This document shows, one piece after another, positions 1 to 7,463 of a DNA stretch of 64,000 nucleotides. The notes under the pieces are model-generated. The model was not told where the DNA came from and did not search any database. It saw only the letters and a program-made list of their open reading frames with translations. This stretch comes from MKUN01 sp964481425. GTDB lineage: Bacteria > Bacteroidota > Bacteroidia > Chitinophagales > Chitinophagaceae. Each line of letters starts with the position of its first letter. Positions within the stretch are counted from its first letter, which is position 1. The stretch covers positions 62,001 to 126,000 of the forward strand of contig CAYZTM010000003.1 of the NCBI GenBank assembly GCA_964481425.1, read 5' to 3'. The position numbers and the translations under genes are program-made.

Positions 1-20
1 ATTTACACTAACTTTACATT

Positions 21-260
21 ATGATCACAACTTATCATTTGAATGTAAACGAGTTATCTTTAGAGTTGATCAACTCTATCAAAGCCGCATTCAAGGATAA
101 AGACATAGAGATAACGGTGACGGAAGTCTTGGACGAGACCGACTACCTCCTCTCATCCGAAGCTAACAGAACGCATCTCACGCAGTCAATGAACGAGGTA
201 AAGAACGATAACACCGTCGTGCTTACCGTAGAAGAAATGCAGCAGAAATACGGTAAGTAA
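21..260 (+). CDS. YefM/Phd-like antitoxin, orphan
   Basis: A 79-residue acidic protein. The stretch around residues 38-62 (DETDYLLSSEANRTHL followed by a short acidic segment) resembles the C-terminal half of small Bacteroidota antitoxins of the YefM/Phd type, in which this part wraps around the toxin. The family's role is to neutralise a RelE/YoeB-like ribonuclease and to repress its own operon. No toxin gene follows: a short reading frame begins on the stop codon (TAATG) but has no toxin motif, and the next real gene lies on the opposite strand. Family assignment is by resemblance only. It could also be an unrelated small protein. Confidence 0.6.
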   Translation: MITTYHLNVNELSLELINSIKAAFKDKDIEITVTEVLDETDYLLSSEANRTHLTQSMNEVKNDNTVVLTVEEMQQKYGK

Positions 261-403
261 TGAAGACAATAACCTTTAATCTTGCAGCTATAAATTACAT
301 CACATTCCCTCCACATTGCCGTATTCCATCACATTCCCCACATTATTTTACAGTCTCAGCGACAATATATTCTTTTGCAAAGGCTGGTTCTTGTAATAGA
401 TGA
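260..403 (+). pseudogene. Possible decayed toxin frame coupled to antitoxin
   Basis: An ATG overlaps the stop codon of the antitoxin-like gene (TAATG), the arrangement expected for a coupled toxin gene. The frame runs only 47 codons (starting MKTITFNLAAIN), shows no RelE/ParE residues, and its end runs into the 3' end of the opposing membrane-protein gene. It contains two copies of TCACATTCCC. It may be the stub of a lost toxin or a chance frame. Confidence 0.25.
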
Positions 404-1697
404 GCACCAGGGCTATGCCATAGAAGGGCAGGCAAGGTATGCGATAGCGCGACAGGGCCCCGAAGTTACCGGAGGATATACCCACAGCAAATGCGAAGAT
501 CAGCGTGAAGATGAGGCAGAACTGTATGGTGGGGTCGGCGCTGATGGTGCGCCATATACGCTTGAGGCCAACCGATAGCAATATCTTGATGGTCACCCAT
601 AGGAAGAGCGTGGCCTCCAGGGCGTTCAGCAACTGCATCACCTTGCGTGTCTCCCATATATAAGGGCGGAACAGGGTCACATTCACCGCAGGGAGGAACT
701 TTTTCAGCATGCCCCCTATCGAGGGGCTGATGGGGCCCAGGTCATAGCCCGAGCCTGCATCACCCGATACCGAGCGGATGTAGGTACTGGTGACATAAGA
801 GGTCTGTGCCACATTCTGCAATGAGTATTTGCCCAGCGAGGCCGCGAACTTGGTAGAGAATACCAGGAAGCCCCCAACGGACAAGCCGATCACCATTACC
901 TTCAGCATGCTGCGGCCAAAGGGGCTGCGTATCCTGTGCGAATAGGTGAACAGCACCCAGAGCGAAAGGGCAGGAATAAAGGCCAGTAATATATACACCT
1001 TGATGACCGATATAAGGTAAAAGCTCAGTACGGTCATGATGATGAGGCCGGGGCTCCTGTCTTTCGTCATCAGCAGGCGGAAAGCCCCATATACCAGCCA
1101 GCCCAGGCCGAACATACAAATGGTATCCTTGAAGATGCCGGAGCCCCACATGATGGTACTTGGGATGAACAGCACACTCCATGCTATGTATTTGGTAAAC
1201 TTCGGGTACAGCGAGGCAAAGGTCTTGAACATGGACCATATACCCGTGTAGGCCAGCGTACCGAACAGTACCGATGTAGGCAGGTAGGTAGTGAAGGTAA
1301 GCATGCCCAGCAGCGAGGTAATGCGGCATACCATGTACTCCGAGGGCGAATCGTACCACCAGAGGAAGTTGAGGTAATCCTGGTAGGCGCCATCATACCA
1401 TTTGGGTATGTGGAAGAAGAGGTCGAACCACTTGCCCATCGAGTCGCCGAAGGCCTGGCTCAGTACCTGCGCATGATAAAAATAGTTGAAGGTATCGCCG
1501 CCGCCGTAGTAGTACTGATAGATGAGGCCTATACCTATGGCGCCCAATATCTTGGCCGTAAGCCCCGGCAGGAAGTAGGGCCTCCACGGGTGCCCCGGCG
1601 GGTAGTTGGCATTGCGGATAAAGATGGCTATAGCGTAAATAATGACTAAGTAAAAGGGTAATAGCAGGTAGTCTATTATCGTTATAAAATAATACAT
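348..1697 (-). CDS. Polytopic membrane protein, function unknown
   Basis: A 449-residue protein with about ten hydrophobic segments, starting in a membrane helix (MYYFITIIDYLLLPFYLVII). Soluble-looking loops include a GGGDTFNYFYHA stretch near residue 65 and a WGSGIFKDT segment near residue 185. The pattern is reminiscent of the polytopic enzymes of Bacteroidota polysaccharide clusters (GT-C-type glycosyltransferases, Wzy-like polymerases), but no diagnostic catalytic motif is visible. It is divergent from the asparagine synthase gene 58 bases away; such synthases often sit in surface-glycan loci, which gives weak contextual support. Treat as an integral membrane protein of unknown function. 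Confidence 0.6.
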   Translation of the reverse strand: MYYFITIIDYLLLPFYLVIIYAIAIFIRNANYPPGHPWRPYFLPGLTAKILGAIGIGLIYQYYYGGGDTFNYFYHAQVLSQAFGDSMGKWFDLFFHIPKWYDGAYQDYLNFLWWYDSPSEYMVCRITSLLGMLTFTTYLPTSVLFGTLAYTGIWSMFKTFASLYPKFTKYIAWSVLFIPSTIMWGSGIFKDTICMFGLGWLVYGAFRLLMTKDRSPGLIIMTVLSFYLISVIKVYILLAFIPALSLWVLFTYSHRIRSPFGRSMLKVMVIGLSVGGFLVFSTKFAASLGKYSLQNVAQTSYVTSTYIRSVSGDAGSGYDLGPISPSIGGMLKKFLPAVNVTLFRPYIWETRKVMQLLNALEATLFLWVTIKILLSVGLKRIWRTISADPTIQFCLIFTLIFAFAVGISSGNFGALSRYRIPCLPFYGIALVLIYYKNQPLQKNILSLRL

Positions 1698-1755
1698 TTA
1701 CTTTGCATTTACTTGCGCTAATAATACTGTTTCATTAGTCCCCATTTATCCGTAC

Positions 1756-3666
1756 ATGTGTGGTATCACCGGCTATTATGCCTTAAATAACAACACGGCT
1801 GCCAACTTAACAAAAGTAACACAATCGGCCCAAAAACTTTTGAAGCGGGGTCCCGATGCTGGCAATGTGTACACAGACGGGCATATAGCGCTGGGGCACC
1901 GCCGCCTCTCCATCATCGACACCTCGCATGGGGCCGACCAGCCCATGAGCGATGCATCGGGAAGGTACATCATCATTTTCAACGGGGAGATATTTAATTT
2001 CCAAAGCCTCTCCGATAAATACCTCAGGGCCGCATGGCAACGCATTGGCGGGGCCAAAACAAGCAGCGATACCGAAGTGCTGCTCTACCTGCTGATAGAA
2101 TACGGCGCCGAATGCCTGCCCTGGCTCGATGGCTTCTTTGCCTTTGCCTTTTACGATAAGGAGACGGGCAGGATGATACTGGCCCGCGACCGCTATGGCA
2201 AAAAGCCCCTGCTCTACTACATGGGCCGCGACTTCCTTGCCTTTGCCTCCGAGATGAAGGCCCTGCTGGAATGGGGCATACCCAAAGAGCTCGACTATTC
2301 TGTACTGCACCAGTACCTGCAGCTCAACTATGTGCCCCAGCCGCAAAGCATGCTGAAAGGCGTGGCCAAACTGCGCCCCGCCCACTACATGATCTACGAC
2401 CGCAACGGCATGCAGGACCACGCCCCCTATTACGAACTGAAGATAAACAGGGAAGGCTACAGCAGGTACAGCTACGAAGAGGCGCAGCAGGAGCTGGTGA
2501 AGCGCATGGACCATGCCGTGCAGGAGCGCCTTATAGCCGATGTGCCCCTGGGCGCATTCCTCAGCGGGGGTGTCGACAGCTCCGTTATCGTGGCGCTGGC
2601 TGCCAGGCATACGCAGCAGCTCAATACCTTCTCCATAGGCTATAAGGACAATGCCTTCTTCGATGAAACGAAGTATGCCAAACTGGTGGCCGATCAATAC
2701 AAGACCAATCATACGGTCTTCTCCCTCAGCAACAACGATTTCCTGGAGCATGTGTACGATGTGCTCGACTATATAGACGAACCTTTTGCCGACTCATCGG
2801 CCATACCGGAGTACATACTCTGTATGCAAACGCGCAAGCACGTGACCGTGGCCCTGAGCGGCGATGGCGGCGACGAGGTATTTGCCGGCTACAACAAGCA
2901 TGGCGCCGAGTGGAAGATGCGGCAGCGCTCCACGGCCAATGCGCTGGTAAAGGCCGGCCTGCCGCTCTGGAAGGCCCTGCCCCGCAGCCGCAATGGCAGG
3001 TTCTCCAACCTCTTCCGCCAGTTGCACCGCTTTGCCGAAGGGGCCAACTTATCCGTGCAGGACAGGTACTGGCGCTGGGCCAGCTTCATAAAGCCTGCCG
3101 AAGCATCGGTACTCATCAGCAAAGAGCTGCGGCCCTATACCGACCTGAAGCTTATTGAAGCCGAAAGGCAGAACCTGCTGGCCGCACTGGGCCATGGCGA
3201 TATGAACGAAGTGCTGCTCACCGATATGAACCTGGTGCTGCTCAGCGATATGCTGGTGAAGGTGGACCTCATGAGCATGGCCAACAGCCTCGAGGTGCGC
3301 AGCCCTTTCCTCGACCATAAGGTGGTCGATTTCGCCTTCTCGCTGCCGGAGCAATATAAAGTGGACGGCAGGATGAAGAAGCGCATTGTGCAGGATGCCT
3401 TCCGCAACATGCTGCCGCCTGAGATATACAACCGCCCCAAGCACGGCTTCGAGATACCCCTGCTGGGCTGGTTCCGCAAAGAGCTCTGGCCGATGATAGA
3501 CGAAGACCTGCTCAGCAAAAAATTTGTGCAGGAGCAGGGCATCTTCAATGTGAACGTGACCGAGGCCCTGAAGCGCAAGCTGCACAGCAATAACCCCGAG
3601 GACACCCACGCTACCATCTGGGCGCTTATCGTGTTCCAGTATTGGTGGAAGAAGTATTATATGTAA
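1756..3666 (+). CDS. asnB: Asparagine synthase (glutamine-hydrolysing)
   Basis: 636 residues, the usual length for AsnB-type enzymes. The start is fixed by MCGITGYY: Cys2 is the N-terminal nucleophile of the class II glutamine amidotransferase domain (about residues 2-190), which releases ammonia from glutamine. The synthetase domain follows, with the ATP pyrophosphatase loop SGGVDSS near residue 270, a second conserved stretch ALSGDGGDEVFAGY near residue 370, and EVRSPFLDHKVVD near residue 515. The reaction converts aspartate, glutamine and ATP to asparagine, glutamate, AMP and PPi in the cytosol. Members of this roughly 630-residue group in glycan clusters may amidate sugar acids instead. 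The neighbouring membrane protein leaves that open. Confidence 0.93.
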   Translation: MCGITGYYALNNNTAANLTKVTQSAQKLLKRGPDAGNVYTDGHIALGHRRLSIIDTSHGADQPMSDASGRYIIIFNGEIFNFQSLSDKYLRAAWQRIGGAKTSSDTEVLLYLLIEYGAECLPWLDGFFAFAFYDKETGRMILARDRYGKKPLLYYMGRDFLAFASEMKALLEWGIPKELDYSVLHQYLQLNYVPQPQSMLKGVAKLRPAHYMIYDRNGMQDHAPYYELKINREGYSRYSYEEAQQELVKRMDHAVQERLIADVPLGAFLSGGVDSSVIVALAARHTQQLNTFSIGYKDNAFFDETKYAKLVADQYKTNHTVFSLSNNDFLEHVYDVLDYIDEPFADSSAIPEYILCMQTRKHVTVALSGDGGDEVFAGYNKHGAEWKMRQRSTANALVKAGLPLWKALPRSRNGRFSNLFRQLHRFAEGANLSVQDRYWRWASFIKPAEASVLISKELRPYTDLKLIEAERQNLLAALGHGDMNEVLLTDMNLVLLSDMLVKVDLMSMANSLEVRSPFLDHKVVDFAFSLPEQYKVDGRMKKRIVQDAFRNMLPPEIYNRPKHGFEIPLLGWFRKELWPMIDEDLLSKKFVQEQGIFNVNVTEALKRKLHSNNPEDTHATIWALIVFQYWWKKYYM

Positions 3667-3742
3667 AAGCGTAGTTGAGACTTCTGGACACGTTGCAGAA
3701 CAGCTAAAAAATGTGCAGAAGAAATACTATCCCAGGTGTGAT

Positions 3743-4459
3743 TCAGGCTATATCAATTCCAAGCAAAGCATGGTCCTTCCGAAGCATGTTTCGAAGCAGT
3801 AACTCTCTATTTTTTGTCGGAAAAGAATTTAAAAACTGGTTGAAAAACAACAAAAGAAGCTTATTAATTTGATAGCTCGTCTTAAGAAAATTCTTCTTCC
3901 AGATGTTGAAATCAGGTTTAGATATTTTTTTTGTTTTTGCGGATTGCTTATTTGCTTGAAAGTACTTGGGGGCTTCAGCATGTATGTGCTTTGAAAATAA
4001 CTTCCAATTGCTGGTAATATCATTTATCAAATTTACGCCTGGCTTTGAATTTAAATTAGGATGTCTTTTCAAATAATTTGTCAACTCATCATGTTTAATG
4101 CGAAAGTCAGCCCGTCGCCATTGGCTATACTCAACTTCATGCTGATAAAAATAAATTAGCTGTAATGATAACTCTATCACACTTCTTAAATGCATGTGGG
4201 CCGAACGATAATGCCCAAAATATGCATGGAAAAAAGATGCATTTACATCTTCGTGGAGCTCTTCTAAAATTTCGTCCAAACTATGAATTCCTAAATGTTT
4301 CAGCGCAATAAGCCAATTAGCAAAGATTAAAGTGGCCGAATAACAATTAGTCAAGTCTCTGTCCGTAAATTCTAGAGTTGTAGAATCCCAAAAGTTTTTA
4401 AAATCTCGGAAATAAAGTGGCAAATCCTTTTTAGCCTCTAAAAGAATCCGGTCATCCAT
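3743..4459 (-). CDS. Helical protein with Rx4H motif, third gene of ParA cassette
   Basis: 238 residues, predicted mostly alpha-helical, cytosolic, no signal peptide. Residues 80-105 (HYRSAHMHLRSVIELSLQ) contain R85-x4-H90 followed by R92 and E96, a pattern common in HEPN-like and DUF5677-like proteins. A KHIHAE stretch near residue 158 resembles the LSxxxHA segment of the same proteins. The C-terminal third is lysine-rich. It lies 4 bases downstream of the 159-residue gene, so the two are almost certainly co-transcribed with the ParA-like gene. Base composition is visibly more AT-rich than asnB, which suggests acquisition. The HEPN link is inference; no function can be assigned. Confidence 0.7.
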   Translation of the reverse strand: MDDRILLEAKKDLPLYFRDFKNFWDSTTLEFTDRDLTNCYSATLIFANWLIALKHLGIHSLDEILEELHEDVNASFFHAYFGHYRSAHMHLRSVIELSLQLIYFYQHEVEYSQWRRADFRIKHDELTNYLKRHPNLNSKPGVNLINDITSNWKLFSKHIHAEAPKYFQANKQSAKTKKISKPDFNIWKKNFLKTSYQINKLLLLFFNQFLNSFPTKNRELLLRNMLRKDHALLGIDIA

Positions 4460-4463
4460 TACA

Positions 4464-4943
4464 CTATATATTTTTAATTATTTCCGCCCATTTACTAAAT
4501 GTATCAGCGTTTACAATGTCTTTTTTCGACCTCTGCTTAACATTATGAACGCTTTCATTTCGTATGTCAAGAACAGCTGATTTAAGTGTATCCTTTAATT
4601 CTGGTTTTGTCTTTATTCTTGCAATTATTCGGGAAATTGTAACTTCTCTTGATTCCTTTTGATTTCTAAAATCTAGCGCCAACTTTGTATTTGCAAAAGC
4701 AATGACATCTTTAATCGTCGGAAAAGCTTTCCTGTCTTCAAGAAAATCTTGGATAATCTTTAGCTTAGCATCAAATGTTAACTCATCTGATGAAAATAAG
4801 GTTACTTGATTTGTGACTTTCAAGTATTCCTTAAAATTTTTTATAAATATTTTTAGAGCCGAAGCATCAAATCCTCTTTTTTCGTATCGAGATATCTCTT
4901 TTAATGCTTCTTCTAACTTCCTTACCGTACTATTCTCAATCAT
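4464..4943 (-). CDS. Small helical protein with Rx4H motif, second gene of ParA cassette
   Basis: 159 residues, highly charged and predicted all-helical. Near the C-terminus, LDIRNESVHNVKQR places R128 and H133 in an Rx4H arrangement with Asn directly after Arg. This is the layout of the catalytic RNxxxH motif of HEPN ribonucleases found in toxin-antitoxin and abortive-infection systems. The start codon overlaps the stop of the ParA-like gene by four bases (ATGA), so translation is probably coupled. The 3' neighbour begins four bases after the stop. Whether it is a nuclease, or only a structural partner of the ATPase, cannot be decided from sequence. Confidence 0.7.
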   Translation of the reverse strand: MIENSTVRKLEEALKEISRYEKRGFDASALKIFIKNFKEYLKVTNQVTLFSSDELTFDAKLKIIQDFLEDRKAFPTIKDVIAFANTKLALDFRNQKESREVTISRIIARIKTKPELKDTLKSAVLDIRNESVHNVKQRSKKDIVNADTFSKWAEIIKNI

Positions 4944-5764
4944 ACCCCTATTATATTTATTATTTCTTTTACTAAATTCCTATAAGCTTGAGGGCCATCA
5001 TGATGCTTGTTTAAAATAACTGCAGGCTTATTGCTACCAACAGCCTCACTAATTCGAACCGTTTCAGGTATTACGGTGCTGAACGTATGCAAATGATCCT
5101 TAGAATTCAATATTCTAAGTGCGTTCATTTGTTGAGTATGTAAGATTGTGTTTCTCTTGACTTTTGTAAACACAACACCTAAAAACTCTACGTTGCAATT
5201 AGGTAATCTACTTTTTAGAGCCTTGACTCTATTGACAAGTAAAGGCAATCCAATTGCTGCAAAAACCTCTGGAACCACGGGCACAATAATATAATCACTT
5301 ACAACTAGGGCATTTTGTGGTGCAAGTGTCAAATTGGGAGGGCAGTCTATCAATACGTAGTCATATTGGTCCTGAACTTTTTTTAATTGTCCTTGCAGAA
5401 TAAATTCCCTTGCAGGTGTCGAACCTAAATCTAAGTCTAAAAATGTCAATTCCAGATGTGAAGGAATTAAATCCAGATTATTAATTCCACCAACGTTTTT
5501 TACAATTGCCTTGTTGATATCAAAATCCTCTCGTCGAGATGACATCCCTCTATTCATACCAAGCACATCTGCTACCGTTCCAACATCCTTAATTTTTTCC
5601 CATTCAGTAAATGGCATAAACGACAATGTAGCGTTGGTTTGGGGATCCAAATCAATAACCAAAACCTTTTTTCCATGTTCAGTCGCAAGCAATGTTGCAA
5701 TCTCCACAACAGAGGTAGTTTTGGCAACCCCTCCTTTCATATTGATAAACGATATGGTTTTCAT
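4940..5764 (-). CDS. ParA/Soj-type P-loop ATPase, first gene of cassette
   Basis: 274 residues from the ATG at 5764. An in-frame TTG one codon upstream is the less likely start. The deviant Walker A motif of the ParA/MinD family is present (KGGVAKTT, K10-T17, with the signature lysine K10 and catalytic K15), followed by VIDLDPQTNAT (Walker A') and VLIDCPPN (Walker B). ParA proteins dimerise on ATP binding, bind non-specific DNA, and position plasmids, chromosomes or protein cargo. No ParB gene or obvious parS site is next to it; the two following genes are unrelated small helical proteins. That argues against a plain partition locus and for a cassette-specific role such as cargo positioning or defence. 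A TATAAT-like box lies about 8 bases upstream (5773-5778). Confidence 0.85.
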   Translation of the reverse strand: MKTISFINMKGGVAKTTSVVEIATLLATEHGKKVLVIDLDPQTNATLSFMPFTEWEKIKDVGTVADVLGMNRGMSSRREDFDINKAIVKNVGGINNLDLIPSHLELTFLDLDLGSTPAREFILQGQLKKVQDQYDYVLIDCPPNLTLAPQNALVVSDYIIVPVVPEVFAAIGLPLLVNRVKALKSRLPNCNVEFLGVVFTKVKRNTILHTQQMNALRILNSKDHLHTFSTVIPETVRISEAVGSNKPAVILNKHHDGPQAYRNLVKEIINIIGV

Positions 5765-5866
5765 CAAAAAATATTATAACGAAGTAAATCTACAAAAAAC
5801 TAATGAGTTGATTCATATTATTATTACAAACAATAAAATATCCCTGTCCAGCTGAGCCATGACACC

Positions 5867-5936
5867 CCGCTACCGCAAGTCTGCCCCGTTCGGCGTAGTC
5901 TCTGACTACGTCGCAGTGGTTGCCAATCCGCTACCG
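5867..5936. repeat. REP-like palindromic element
   Basis: A GC-rich island in AT-rich surroundings. A hairpin at 5891-5913 has a 10-base-pair stem (one G-T pair) around the triloop TCT; its core is CGTAGTC-TCT-GACTACG. It is framed by two direct copies of CCGCTACCG at 5867-5875 and 5928-5936. The layout resembles dispersed intergenic REP-type elements. It sits just upstream of the ParA cassette and beyond the 3' end of the outer-membrane protein gene. Confidence 0.55.
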
Positions 5937-5963
5937 GATATTGTTATATTTCCGCTTACCATT

Positions 5964-6692
5964 CTAAAAACCCACCCCAAGATGAAAATTAAAATAATAC
6001 TCTGCTGGCGGACGATTGATGTAATACCGGGCACGTATATCGGGCCCTATATTTATACGGTTGCGCAGAAACGTGAAATCATACCCTATGTAAGGAGTAA
6101 TGCCCCAATAATGCACTGTCCTTTCACCTGTGTATATTACCCCATCATATGGAGGATCGGGGTTGATGTAGTATGATGTAATATAGTATTCATTTCCCCA
6201 GGCATAAGTGGCACCTGTGCCTATGTTGATAAAGTGCTGTTTGTGTCCTATCTTCCATTTATAGAAAGCATAGATATCTGCCATTTTAAACTTAAAACGC
6301 TGAGCAACCTCACCTACGGGTAAATAGCGTTGCTCATGTGACGATATGGTCACATCATCTGAACTGCGATAGCTGAAAAGGTACTTCCATTGTTGATAAG
6401 AAGCCCCCAAGTACCAGTTTTTGTACGCTCTTCTCTCGTAACTTGCAGCTATTGTTTGAAATTGTATTTGGCGAACCTTGTCTATATCAAGGAACAAATC
6501 GTAAAATGATCCTTGACTGCTTGATGTGGGTTTGTAAAACGAAACCCATTTAGGAACATAAAATGCACCATGCGATACTTTCAGGTAGTTTGGTAATACT
6601 CTTTGTTCCTTCATACTATCGGCCACATGCGTCCTCGCGAGGGTAAAAGAACAGGTAAGCAAACATGAAAGGAAGGTTATACAGGGTTTCAT
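5964..6692 (-). CDS. Secreted outer-membrane beta-barrel-like protein
   Basis: 242 residues with an N-terminal signal peptide (MKPCITFLSCLLTCSFTLA). The mature part has alternating aromatic/polar strands (YKNWYLGASYQQWKYLF, FINIGTGATYAW, WGITPYIGYDFTFL) and ends in an aromatic-terminated strand (YYFNFHLGVGF), the usual insertion signal of outer-membrane barrels. It probably forms a small barrel of eight to ten strands. No enzymatic motif is seen and no operon partner is adjacent. Function unknown. Confidence 0.65.
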   Translation of the reverse strand: MKPCITFLSCLLTCSFTLARTHVADSMKEQRVLPNYLKVSHGAFYVPKWVSFYKPTSSSQGSFYDLFLDIDKVRQIQFQTIAASYERRAYKNWYLGASYQQWKYLFSYRSSDDVTISSHEQRYLPVGEVAQRFKFKMADIYAFYKWKIGHKQHFINIGTGATYAWGNEYYITSYYINPDPPYDGVIYTGERTVHYWGITPYIGYDFTFLRNRINIGPDIRARYYINRPPAEYYFNFHLGVGF

Positions 6693-7083
6693 TTATGCGT
6701 TTGGTGAAATTTTAAACAAATCGCCCTCAAAATTATCTCATTTTAATAAAAGACAAGCTACATATAGCCTATGGTTGGCTACGTTCAAAACAGGCACCAG
6801 AACGCAACCCTGCATAACAAAACAGTATTCTCTTTGCCGGCAAGTATGCAGTATAGCCTCGCGGGTCGGGTACTTGTGCCTCACGCGATGGGCATATCCT
6901 TTCATCAAATTGACAATTTCAATTTTATATCATTTTATCCACAAAATCACCGCCATCCACATCATTAAGCGACCTTTGTAGCAGCAATAAGCTTTGTGTA
7001 AAAAGCCGCTTTTTACAACGAAACTATTTGCCAATGCGTGGGTGCCCTTATCAGGTTTTCAGGCAATAAGTTCTTTGAAATAA

Positions 7084-7215
7084 GTGAAGCGAAATCCCGA
7101 TCTCTATCGGGATGTAGTGTAACGGAATCCCGGTCTCTATCGGGATGTAGTGAAGCGAAATCCCGGTCTCTATCGGGATATTGTGAAACGAGATTCCGAT
7201 TCCTATCGAGATGTA
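7084..7215. repeat. Four 33-base tandem repeats, each a hairpin
   Basis: Units start at 7084, 7117, 7150 and 7183, exactly 33 bases apart, and a fifth degenerate start follows at 7216. Each unit carries an inverted repeat: in unit 1 it is a perfect ATCCCGAT-CTCT-ATCGGGAT. Units 2 and 3 have one stem mismatch (ATCCCGGT), and unit 4 is more diverged (ATTCCGAT-TCCT-ATCGAGAT). There are no spacers between units, so this is a simple tandem array of hairpins and not a CRISPR. The region could fold into a row of stem-loops in RNA. Confidence 0.85.
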
Positions 7216-7238
7216 ATGAAATGGATACTAAAAATTGT

Positions 7239-7393
7239 CGGGCATCGAACCGGGCATTTGCCCCACCTAATTGCCCGGTTCGGACACATTTCGGGCATGG
7301 GTATTTATTTAGCATATGATAGTCCTGTAAAGGCTTTCCGGTAAACCATCCCTGAAAAAATGCCCGATTTTTATTTTTCGGGCATTCGGGCAT
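7239..7393. promoter_or_regulatory. CGGGCAT heptamer cluster with two hairpins
   Basis: CGGGCAT occurs as direct copies at 7239, 7251, 7292, 7379 and 7387, and inverted (ATGCCCG) at 7360. Two hairpins incorporate them: 7246-7282 (CGAACCGGGCA paired with TGCCCGGTTCG) and 7359-7386 (AATGCCCGA paired with TCGGGCATT). The cluster ends about 70 bases before the sensor-kinase start. It could be a multi-site operator, or a terminator-like and leader structure. The role is inferred from position and repetition only. Confidence 0.4.
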
Positions 7394-7463
7394 ATTTTGC
7401 TCCCGAAATTTGTCAAACCCGGGTTTCTTAATAATTTAACAGCGTACAAGAATCTCATATTTA

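Larger units (their letters stand above)
6693..7463. other. Repeat-rich non-coding region
   Basis: About 770 bases without a convincing gene. It holds a short palindrome TTGCCGGCAA (6834-6843) flanked by CTGCATA (6810-6816) and TATGCAG (6845-6851), a 33-base tandem repeat (7084-7215), a cluster of CGGGCAT heptamers (7239-7393), and two strong hairpins at 7246-7282 (11-base-pair stem) and 7359-7386 (9-base-pair stem). Open frames crossing it are by-products of the repeats. Confidence 0.7.

Noticed and set aside
760..1359. Overlapping minus-strand frame within the polytopic membrane protein gene
   Set aside because: It lies in another frame of the same strand, with no family features; the 449-residue protein explains the region.
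1807..2751. Long minus-strand frame inside asnB
   Set aside because: Composition-driven shadow of a GC-rich gene; the plus-strand protein has complete catalytic motifs.
4940..5764. Chromosome or plasmid partition locus (parA)
   Set aside because: No parB gene or parS-like inverted repeats beside it; the partners are two unrelated helical proteins.
6771..6981. Two overlapping plus-strand frames after the barrel protein
   Set aside because: No start context, no family and rich in rare composition; consistent with non-coding DNA.
7084..7215. CRISPR array
   Set aside because: Units abut with no unique spacers between them and no cas genes are in the window.
7013..7393. Minus-strand frame with repeated DRDRD...HPDRDRD peptide
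   Set aside because: It is the translation of the 33-base tandem hairpin repeat; no start signal, no family, and it contains the CGGGCAT cluster.
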